Notes under the pieces: generated by a model
Database searches by the model: none
Seen by the model: the letters and a program-made list of their open reading frames with translations, nothing else
What the model was told of the DNA's origin: nothing
Part shown: positions 31,601 to 39,450 of the stretch, piece by piece
How the letters are laid out: each line of letters starts with the position of its first letter
How positions within the stretch are numbered: position 1 is the stretch's first letter
Made by a program: the position numbers and the translations under genes
Assembly (NCBI GenBank): GCA_014904985.1
Contig: MU128950.1
Location: 171,833 to 211,282, forward strand
Length of the DNA stretch: 39,450 bases
Direction of reading: 5' to 3'
DNA from: Hydnum rufescens UP504
Lineage: Eukaryota > Basidiomycota > Agaricomycetes > Cantharellales > Hydnaceae

Positions 31601-31801
31601 CAGTTTTGAAGCTTTTGACTTGATTTCTTTTTCATCATTTTTGCTTTAACCCCACCTTTCTGCCAGTGATCATAGCATTTTTCTGTGATGTATATTAAGT
31701 GCAGTTGTGAAGCTTTTTACTTGATTCCTTCTTCATCATTTTTTCCTTAATCCCACTTTTCCACCAGTTACCTTATTATTCTGAGATGTATATTAAGTGC
31801 A
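31601..31801. repeat. Tandem duplication, unit 101 bp
   Basis: CAGTTTTGAAGCTTTTGACT at 31601 and CAGTTGTGAAGCTTTTTACT at 31702 begin two imperfect copies, both ending in GATGTATATTAAGTGCAG. The copies share TTCATCATTTTT and CCCAC(C/T)TTTC/TTTTC. No coding signal; 31500-32150 otherwise holds nothing I recognise. Confidence 0.75.
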
Positions 31802-32154
31802 GCAAGTGTGAATTTTAATTGTCTTCCCCCTCCCCAGTTTTGAGGCACTGAAGTATTGCCTCTGCTTTCTTGGGAGATTTCCACCAAGACTACATCTTGT
31901 CTAGGGCCTCAAGAGGAAAGCCTTAGGGTGTGGTATTGTGACACAAATTCACTCTTTATTCTATTGCTTGGGCAGGTGTTGCTTACAGCATTATATTTCT
32001 ATCCTGAAAGACCTTCATTCCTTTGAGCCTTAACATTCAAATTGATCCCATGGTCCCCTCTTTTCATTCTTGATTCCATATCATGGACTGTGGCTGGATT
32101 CCTCCCTTCATTTCCTGCTTACACTGGCTACAAACATCAGGGTAAGAATATGAT

Positions 32155-33218
32155 TCTGAAATTACAGAAGACTCTTTACAGTCTCAAACAAGCCAGCTGA
32201 CACTGGTATGATTCACTCTTGTGAGCTCTTACTGATCTTGGATTCAGCATGAGCCAAGCTGACCCTGGTGTTTTTCACACTAATGAAGAGGGAAAACCAC
32301 TTATACTGGCAATCCATGTTGATGATTGCACATTTATGGGTCTATCAAGGAGGTTCCTTGATGCATATAAGGAGAAAATAGATGCTAACTACTCTATTAT
32401 GGATCTTGGGCCACCCCACTGGCTATTTTGAATTAAGATCAAGTGAGATTGCAAATCACAAGTTATTCAACTCTCACAGACCTCCTATATTAACTCAATT
32501 GTCAGATGATTCTTCCTGAATGATGCAAAGATCATTACTATGCTGATGGAGCCCAGGGCCACATACTCACAGATAGACTGCCCAACTGATCCTGCAGATG
32601 TCAACTGAATGAAACAAATTCCCTACCATGAGGCTATCAGTAGCCTCATGTATGCATCTGTTTCCACCTGCCCCAATATCACTTTTGCTGTATTGACTCT
32701 ATCTCAATTCCTTGACAACCTGGGACCAGTGCATTGGGAGGCTGCCAAACAAGTCATCCAATATTTGGCAGGCATGAAAGACATCAATCCCATGTATGGT
32801 ACTGAATGTCACAATTTACTCAGCTTCACAGATACCAACAGAGCCACACAGAGCCATTGACATGTGGTCTCTGGATATGCTTTTCTAATTAATGGCAGTG
32901 CCATCTCATGGAGCTCAAGAAAACAAGAGCTAGTCATGCTATCCATGGCCAAGGCAGAGTATGTTGCCATGACACACACAGCTAAGGAAGGTATATGGCT
33001 TTGGTGGGTAATTAATGAGTTATTTTGGTTCCCATTTGAGCCAACAACCTTGATGTACAGTTTCACGTTATCCATGAGATGATCAATCAAGAATGGAACT
33101 TTAAATTTTATTTACTGTCCCATGGACAAAATGATGGCCAACATTCTCATGAAAGCTTGGGCCAACAAAATCATATTTTCATGCAGTTGGACTTGGATTA
33201 GGTTGCACTTGAGGGGGA
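32155..33218 (+). pseudogene. Ty1/Copia Pol remnant: RT and RNase H
   Basis: Recognisable Copia order: LQKTLYSLKQAS (then TGA) HWYDSL; MSQADPGVFHTNEEGKPLIL; AIHVDDCTF (the RT VDD box); TSYINSIV; YHEAISSLMYASVSTCPNIT; FAVLTLSQFLDNLGPVHWEA; GYAFLINGSAISWSSRKQEL; VMLSMAKAEYVAMTHTAKEG; and the C-terminal FIYCPMDKMMANILMKAW. All breaks in these blocks that I checked are TGA, several where Copia proteins have a conserved Arg (after KQAS, in IKIK-TGA-D, before FFLNDA). The integrase and gag halves are not found upstream. It ends at a polypurine tract (GAGGGGGA, 33211-33218) before the 3' LTR. Confidence 0.85.
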
Positions 33219-33219
33219 G

Positions 33220-33600
33220 TGTTGGAGTTGGGATCTGATGGGCCAAATGACAGTTTAGGGGAATGACCCCTATTTGGTAATCACAATGGATACAAGCACA
33301 CCTGCCCCATTTTGAGGACATTTCCTAGGTCTATTAGCAGTGCCCTACTGTCTCCTAGTTTACTCCTGTGTTTTCTTGAGTGTATCTCTGTTTTCTTCCT
33401 TGTACTTCACATAATTCTCTCCTATCCTGTAGGCCATATATTGGCCAGTACTTATGAATACCACAGTCTCTTTTGTCTCACCCACCCTCACTCCACTCAA
33501 GCATTCAGGCTCCCTTATAAAATTCTATCCACCCTCATCATTGGTTCCCAGAGTACTAGGCTTTCCATATCCACAAGGTTCTGTATCTCATGAATCAATC
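33220..33600 (+). mobile_element. Copia 3' LTR (approximate right end)
   Basis: TGTTGGAGTTGGGATCTGAT starts directly after the polypurine tract, the usual Copia context. A TATAAAA box lies near 33517. The right end is set near a CA in TGAATCAATCA, by analogy only; no second LTR is in the window to fix it. Confidence 0.6.
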
Positions 33601-33659
33601 AAGGCAGAGAGGAGGGTGCCTAAATGAGAGAGGGTACAGTGACAGTGAAAATATTGGCA

Positions 33660-33915
33660 AGGTTGTACCTGCTTGCTGAGAGGGTTTGGGGACCAAGCTA
33701 CTGAAGCCCTCTAAATGAAAAATACTAAAGCCAAGGACAGTTGCAGAACCTAAGGTTAGAGTTGCTGGACATACAAGGAAAAGTGAGTAATAAATAATTA
33801 CAAGCCAAGTCTTAAAGACAGAAGAAGATAGCACACTAACAAACTTACTGACCACTAACAAATCTAGAGCCCCTTAGATATCTGCATTTTTGAGCAGGAG
33901 GATGTACTGTATCTA
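33660..33915. repeat. Dispersed repeat, copy B (matches 180-400)
   Basis: Contains GCCCTCTA, AGCCAAGGACAGTTGCAGAA, AACCTAAGGTTAGAGTTGCT and GATATCTGCATTTTTGA, in the same order as 180-400. This copy shows the older, CpG-poorer state. The following 33916-34108 has no gene. Confidence 0.6.
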
Positions 33916-34108
33916 CTTAAAGTCCAACAGTGCAAAATTTTGTGATGTGACATTTGTGCTATTTTATGGAGCAGCAGGTATCAGGAAAATCAAAAGCTGC
34001 TTCAAAGACTCTGAAGGCAAACTCCTGTGGAGAAGCTTTCCACCAGGTTGAGTGAGCAGAGAAAAGAGGAAAGAAAGGGAAAGGGGAGGTACAGGCTAGT
34101 GCCCTACC

Positions 34109-34504
34109 TGTTAAGGGCTGTCCATAGTACAGGGAAGTGATTATGTAATCAAGTGAGTATGAACAGGGTCCGCTTAATATGATTGACAAGAAGACTCATG
34201 AAGCAAGGATTATGTAATGTTGTGGAAGATGAGAATGCAGAGAGGTAGAGCAGAAGAACTGAATTCTCAGGGAGACTTGAGACAAGAGGAGGAATTCGTG
34301 AGAAGGGACACTCACAGAACAATATATTCTCAATCTTCTAAAGAGGTGAGAATACAAGGGTGTCTATATATATACTAAAGGTCAAGGGGAATTACTACAG
34401 AAGTTATTAAGGAAGGTGGAGGCAACTACATGGCACATACATGGCATGTATGTGGCATGGAGCAGGGAGGTCACATGATGAGGTTATGAGTATGACTCAT
34501 AACA
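34109..34504 (-). mobile_element. Solo LTR related to 4984-5441
   Basis: A 396-bp segment beginning TGTTAAGGGCTGTCC and ending GTATGACTCATAACA, with inverted TGTTA/TAACA ends. The flanks CTACC (34104-34108) and TTACC (34505-34509) match at 4 of 5 bases, a probable 5-bp target duplication with one mutation. No internal retroelement sequence is attached, so it is a solo LTR left by recombination. Confidence 0.7.
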
Positions 34505-34579
34505 TTACCCGAGTCTGCCAAATATCCTAAGGGACTCCCAACACCACTAACACCAGGAGCGTTTTCCTGTGCCTGAAAA

Positions 34580-36189
34580 AGTGCCATACCAGAAGATGAT
34601 GGAGGGCTTCCATGATGTATTTGCAGATCCACTCAAGAGGGATAACTTCTCCCAATGTGTCATCACAAATGCTGGAGGAGATGGATTGGCCTGGGAATCT
34701 TTTGATGGGCTTATGAGTGATTTGAAGTATTGATGTTGCAATTGGCCCCCCAACTACACATGCACCCTCCTCCTGTCCATCAATTAAGTCCATATCCTGT
34801 GCACACCTTGTGTATGTGACACAGGATCAGAGCATACACTATACTCCCTCTTGAAGTCAGTATTAAACAAGGGTGTCACCCTAAATTTTTCCATCCTAAC
34901 CCTCTTGACTGTAAACCTGCTCTCTAGTCTCACCCCCTCCAAAGACATTGTGCCATCTATGCATGGGCAAGATGATAGACATATTCTTCCACCACTGTTT
35001 ACAGAGGTTCCATTTGATGTTTGGATAAGCATGAACCCACTCTCTCCTGGTGAATCAACCTTGAATTCAGTTGGTTCATTGGAATTGGTAGATTCTATGC
35101 CAGCTATTTGGCTTGTTGAGAGGTGAAAAACCTGATATTGTGGAAGGGATCATGCAAACAGTTCAGGACAAGCTTACTGACCATTCTTGGCAAGGGGCTG
35201 TGGCTAATCATGATGTGACATCAATTGCTGTTCTTTCATCTTGACTTTTTCTTGACCTCTCTCCTGATAATAGGCAATACAAAGGAGATCTTATCTGTAA
35301 CTACTTGCACATGCTTTATTTGGTCCAGGAAAGTTGGCAAACAATCATCACCAGATCATCTCCTGGACCTCTAATCACAGAGGCATCTGCCCAAATAACA
35401 CACCTCCACCTTATGAATAATGAGCATGCATGGATTTATGGGGTCTGTTGGGGGAATTTTGTGATCATGGGTTGGCATCACAAGGTGCTATCAGAGAGCT
35501 GATTGGTTTCACTCTCAGCATTTCTGTCATGGGCCATGTGATGCAAGGACTTCTGGACTCCTGTGAACTCCACTACCAGATGCCTGTGAGAGTCATATAT
35601 TACTACCAGGCATTCCTTACTGCCAATGCATGGGAGGTTCTTTGTCAATCAACACCTGCTAACTGTGCAGAGCTGAGCCATGATTCTGGAATGAAGACTT
35701 TTAAAGATGCATTTTTCAATGCCTATTTCCATTTCTCATGCTGTGGAAAGGCAAATGACTCCTTTCCAATGCATGATATATATGCATGGGTGAATTGGCC
35801 ACATGGAACAGCTATTCTCTATCAGCTCAATTAGGAGCCCAGCAATCACATGGCTCCCACCTACTTTTCTACTCTTGGTAAGGTCTCTCCCAAAAAATAT
35901 TTTAGTCAATATTGACCAATACAAACTGGGCCAGTCAGTGAATCCTTCTAATGTTGCAATTTAATCTGCCAAAGCCCTCTCTATTTTCTCAGATGGCAAC
36001 AAATTGCCATACATCACTGCTGTACATTGTGATGCCTTAACAGATGAGCAATGTATGACTGTTTCAGAGCCAAGTGGTCATGATCTCCAAAGCCAATGGG
36101 ATGATAAGGAGACCCCTTATTGCCAAATTGATTTCTGTGGGCTCAGTGCATATGGAGGCATCACTGAGGATGTCAGAACAAAAATTTGA
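34580..36189 (+). pseudogene. Decayed or intron-containing gene of unknown function
   Basis: The longest clear frame is 35430-35834 (134 codons: LLGEFCDHGLASQGAIRELI ... FHFSCCGKANDSFPMHDIYA, ending TAILYQLN). The preceding frame (35260-35440: NRQYKGDLICNYLHMLYLVQ, MNNEHAWIYG) seems to join it after a one-base shift. Earlier pieces (FADPLKRDNFSQCVITNAGG; 34851-35126) and a later one (36004-36189: HCDALTDEQCMTVSEPSGHD) lie on the same strand. Composition is protein-like but no domain is recognised. Stops and shifts suggest decay, although unidentified introns could account for some. Confidence 0.35.
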
Positions 36190-36924
36190 AGAATGATTGA
36201 CCACTCAAAAAATGCTATATTCAACAATCATTCTCAGCCATATGGCATCCCTTTGGTGTGGTGGATGCTGCCCCCAATGAGCAAAGATAGAGCTTGTATG
36301 GAATGATTTTTCAGACATGAGGAAGCAGAGATATGGAATAAAGTTCCAGGGACTTCAACTACAAGGCCTGGGAAGCAGGATTTAGGCTGTAATATTGACA
36401 CTTTCCTAGTTGTTGTAGTGATATCATTGTACTGCATGTATAGTGTAGGGAAAGTAAAGCTCTAAAGGCAAATACACCCCCTGATTACTAAGTGGGTGGG
36501 AATGATCACCAAGCCTTGATTGCTCAGAGTAATGGAGGTGGCAATGGGGGGGATATAAAGAAGTCCTTGTTATTTGGAGAGTCTAAGCCCATTTTTTATA
36601 GTATCTACAAGAGGTTGGAGAGTGCATGAACATAGTATAGAGCAAAGAAAAGATGCCTGACTGGTGGTGCTGGGAAGAAAAGGAGTAAAATATTGCCAGT
36701 GAAATGTAGCTGTGAGATCCAAGGGCTGGTGCTCATAGGATGAGGTGCATATTGGATAATGATCAGGATCATCTGCAGACCCAGGTTACTGACATTACAG
36801 TAATAGTCATATCAATAGGGAAACTTTATTTTTGCAGCTAGTTTGATCCAGAAGGTTTTGGAGGGGTCCTTTATCACATTTGAGGTTGTGTGGTATAACT
36901 ACAGAGAATTCCAGCCCCTTTTGG
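36190..36924. other. Spacer without recognisable features
   Basis: Low-CpG sequence. I see no coding pattern, RNA gene or repeat structure on either strand. Confidence 0.45.
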
Positions 36925-37055
36925 CCCATTTCCCTTGCATTTGGTCCCCTTGTGTCCAGTCTTCCTTGTGTTTTGTCCTCTTTGCCTTCAGTCCCCTTGT
37001 GTTCAGTCTTTCTTGCATTTGATCCTCCTTGTGTTTGGTCCCCTTTGCATTGAGA
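36925..37055. repeat. Degenerate tandem repeat of CCCTTGTGTTTGGTC type
   Basis: About six imperfect units built from CCTTG(T/C)(G/A)TTT(G/T)GTCC and CAGTC(T/C). On the minus strand it reads as a low-complexity charged peptide (TEHKGTEGKEDKTQGRLDTR), which is a by-product. It abuts the transposase remnant downstream. Confidence 0.65.
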
Positions 37056-37059
37056 ACAC

Positions 37060-37324
37060 ATGGTGGGCAATTGACTCACAGAAAGTCCTTGTTGTGACAA
37101 TGCTTGAGAATGGACTGAAGCCATCCCAGATCCAGGATGCTGCAATTTTTGGGCTCAATACAATCTATCATGTGCAGAAGAACTGGCAAGACTATGGACA
37201 TGTATCAAGACTGGCTCTCACCCCTGGTTGTCCCAGAAATCTAGACTCAGCCCAATTGCATGTAAGTTCTCAATCCATCATGTTTTCATCCACCTTAGGC
37301 AGCCCTATTTCGGTACCTAATTAG
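37060..37324 (+). pseudogene. Transposase N-terminal helix-turn-helix remnant (Tc1/IS630-like)
   Basis: The peptide SQKVLVVTMLENGLKPSQIQ, then DAAIFGLNTIYHVQKNWQDY and GHVSRLALTPGCPRNLDSAQ, has the pattern of the HTH used by Tc1/mariner/IS630-type transposases: a helix, G-x-xx-QI-x-A, a turn, then S/N-T-I-xx-V, and a GxPR-x-L linker. The expected DDE catalytic domain does not follow; the frame ends at TAG near 37324. Domain call by pattern only. Confidence 0.45.
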
Positions 37325-37849
37325 ATAGTGTTTTCTTGGTAAAATAGTGTGTCTAATAGGCCTATGTGCATGTGGCCCCACATGTACTCAGCACCTGGCA
37401 TGGGCCCCCGGTCCCACCTACACCATTAGGTCTCATGGGGCCCTGCCAGACAATTTTTTAGACTCTGGCCCCATGGAAACATGCTCTCAGTTTGGATCCC
37501 TGCCGGCAATCATCCAACTCCTTTTTTGTACAAGTGCCAGCATCGGCTTCCTTTATCTCCGTCATAGACTTTTTTTTTTCTAAGTCCAGCAGTATCTTTT
37601 CCGTATTCTTCCAACTCCATATGCAGCAATCACTCCAATCAAAAACTTTATGAGATTTCAAGCAGGCTAGTCTAAACTGAATGTGGGAAGGGCAAAGTAT
37701 TGACAGGAAAGGGGGTGGTGAGGGGATTGTGATGTCGCGTGGATTACGACATGGAAATTATAACAACAGATGAGAAGCGCATGACACAGGAATTTGACAC
37801 GAGAAGTATGGCGATGGAAAAAGTACGGCAATGTGAGAACTATGACCAT

Positions 37850-38235
37850 GATGCGAGAATGATGACGACGTGAGGAATGACGACGATGACGATGCGGAAA
37901 AGACGACAATGATGCAGAAACAACGACAACGGTGCGGAAATGACGATGATGTGGAAACGACAACAATGTGGAAACGACAACAATGCGGAAACGACAACAA
38001 TGCGGAAACGACAGCGATGCAGAAACGACAACGATGCGGGAATGACAACAACAATGCGGGAGTGACAACGATAACGCAGAAACGTCAACGACGATGCGGA
38101 AACAACAATGACAATGCAGAAATGACGACGATGACATGGAAACGATGACGACGACACGGAAATGACAACGACGACACGGAAACGACAATGACAATGCAGG
38201 AACGATGACGACGATGCGAGAACGAGAACAACAAC
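37850..38235. repeat. 18-bp minisatellite GGAAACGACAACAATGCG
   Basis: About 20 imperfect copies of an 18-bp unit with variants such as GATGACGACGATGCGGAAA. Because 18 is a multiple of three, every frame stays open, giving long low-complexity frames on both strands (Asn/Asp-rich forward, Ser/His/Cys-rich reverse). I do not consider these genes. It is CpG-rich, so it is probably unmethylated or young. It lies just 3' of the minus-strand gene below. Confidence 0.8.
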
Positions 38236-38378
38236 AATGAGGTGGATGATGAGGATGGAGGAGGATGATGACACGGCTGGAAATGTAGGGGGAAAGGAGG
38301 GTGACAGCAAGGCTAGAAATGCAGGGGATATCAGCTGCAAAGAAGCGGAACCTGGCTGGTTTATGTGAAGATTGACCG

Positions 38379-39239
38379 TCAAGGAGGAAAGTTCGAGCCT
38401 GTAGATACTCTCCAGATGTCTGGGCCAGTATGCGATGCTGCCGAAAAATCCTGGGAGTTGAAGTTCTGCTGCGAGGGGCTGTAGCCCTGCTGCAAGAGAC
38501 CATGGCTCTGCTGCAAGGGACCATAGCTCTGCTGCGAGGGACCATAGCTCTGCTGTGAGGGACCGTAGCTGCACTGGCATCGAAGGATGACGATCCCAAT
38601 GAATCGGGCTGCAACGTGCCTTGGTATGCTGACATAAGATCTCCATAGCCATACGGCTGACGGAGCTGTGGAGCAGACACAGATCTTGATGACGATGGGT
38701 TTTGGGGTTGATAAGTAGGAGGGAAGTTGTTCATGGGAGTGAAGGGACTGAATTGAATACCATTGAAGGATTGGGTTCCGCCGCCAGCATGCACTTGCAA
38801 GGCACCTGGCCCAAAAAGATCGAGTCCACCACCATGGCCAGTTGATCTGTGCCTCCCTCATCACTTCAGTGATTCGTCTCCCACCGACATGCGGGAAATA
38901 CTCATCTCCCATTCATTCGAACGTGCATGGTGGCAAGAACACAACTCCAACCCGTCGTCGTCTTTCAAGCATCGATTCCTTGACACCCTCACATTTCCTC
39001 CACACCTTTCAGGAGGCAATCAATCGTTGCTACCTCGGATAGAACGGGGTTCGCCTATGCAACAGAACGAATCCGTCCTGATCCTGAGAGTAATAGATGC
39101 CAACATGTTGAGAAAGAACAATGGGCTTTTCGGAATCGATAAGAGCTAGGCATGCATTGTTCCATGAGAGATCCAGAATGCAGCCATTCCTTATCCTCAC
39201 GCCAATGTTGGAAGATGGTGATTGGATGACGCGAGCCAT
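38379..39239 (-). CDS. Q/S/G-rich protein gene, probably with an intron or frame break
   Basis: The minus strand begins at ATG 39237-39239 (MARVIQSPSSNIGVRIRNGC, then ILDLSWNNACLALIDSEKPI) and reaches TAG at 39030, which sits in CCGAGGTAGC, a possible donor. Coding resumes by about 38855 (HGGGLDLFGPGALQVHAGGG, IQFSPFTPMNNFPPTYQPQN, RQPYGYGDLMSAYQGTLQPD). After a one-base shift near 38565 it ends with repeated SYGPSQQ heptapeptides (QQSYGPSQQSYGPLQQSHGL) and NFNSQDFSAASHTGPDIWRV, stopping near 38379. CpG content is normal here, so the gene may be functional, with the break due to an unplaced intron or sequence error. Low-complexity YG/Q-rich composition resembles RNA-binding or regulatory proteins; no domain is seen. 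Confidence 0.45.
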
Positions 39240-39450
39240 CTGGAGCACTCCCCCGTCTTCCTATTACCCCTTCAACGCTTCTGCATCGCAATGAGAGCTC
39301 GAACGGGATTTAATCGCAAGGGCTATTATGTTGTCATGTGGCTAGAACTAACAGTGAGCCATATTGATGCATATAGAAGTCTCATTGGCTCATTTGGCGA
39401 AGTGGGTAATAAGAAAAAGACACGAGGGAGGTCACTCATCTCTATGCCTA
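39240..39450. other. Upstream region of the minus-strand gene
   Basis: CpG-containing sequence 5' of the minus-strand start. It may hold the promoter and 5' leader. No TATA box or other clear motif stands out before the window ends. Confidence 0.3.

Noticed and set aside
37667..38800. 377-codon Ser/His/Cys-rich minus-strand frame
   Set aside because: It is one frame of the minus-strand gene shifted out of register and then the reverse reading of the 18-bp minisatellite. An 18-bp period keeps any frame open.

Overview
The window looks like a repeat-dense, gene-poor stretch of a fungal nuclear genome, most likely a basidiomycete (Agaricomycetes). Reasons: nested Ty3/Gypsy elements including a chromodomain-bearing one, Copia debris, a short fungal-type spliceosomal intron (71 bp, GTGAGT donor, TCTGCAG acceptor) that joins two reading frames in phase, and strong CpG depletion in most old segments. 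I see no rRNA, CRISPR array or clear tRNA, and nothing bacterial. Almost everything recognisable is a transposable element in some state of decay.

Layout. 1-669: dispersed repeat plus a small tandem repeat. 670-2790: CpG-rich, young-looking Gypsy element (637-bp 5' LTR with termini TGTCAGGG/CCCTGACA, gag, start of protease), cut off in the protease. 2797-3600: tandem repeats. 3667-5441: minus-strand Gypsy remnant (gag plus 5' LTR with TGTTA/TAACA ends). 6110-23459: large chromodomain Gypsy element between two 301-bp LTRs: gag, a probable -1 frameshift site, protease, RT, RNase H, integrase, chromodomain, then an unexplained long third ORF before the polypurine tract and 3' LTR.

The most striking object is a 5,873-bp near-perfect palindrome (14379-20251) inserted in the chromodomain codons of that element. 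It has matching termini (CACCTAATGCACC), an exact 8-bp target duplication (TATCTAGT), no loop at its centre (17575/17576), and arms made of a palindromic CATGTCTAGACATG minisatellite followed by about 1.6 kb of diverged direct repeats. The two chromodomain halves on either side are in frame, so the insertion is secondary.

23460-36190: CpG-depleted DNA with decayed or intron-containing genes of unknown function, a Copia RT/RNase H remnant with 3' LTR, and a solo LTR. 36925-37324: short tandem repeat and a transposase helix-turn-helix remnant. 37850-39239: CpG-rich again, with an 18-bp minisatellite and a Q/S/G-rich gene on the minus strand.

One process links the window. In the big Gypsy element every in-frame stop is TGA (13 of 13), and in the Copia remnant all stops I checked are TGA, several at conserved Arg positions. 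The Gypsy LTRs differ almost only by transitions, often TG in one copy where the other has CA. Both fit CpG deamination (CGA to TGA; CG to TG or CA), and the same change probably removed catalytic Asp residues of RT and RNase H.
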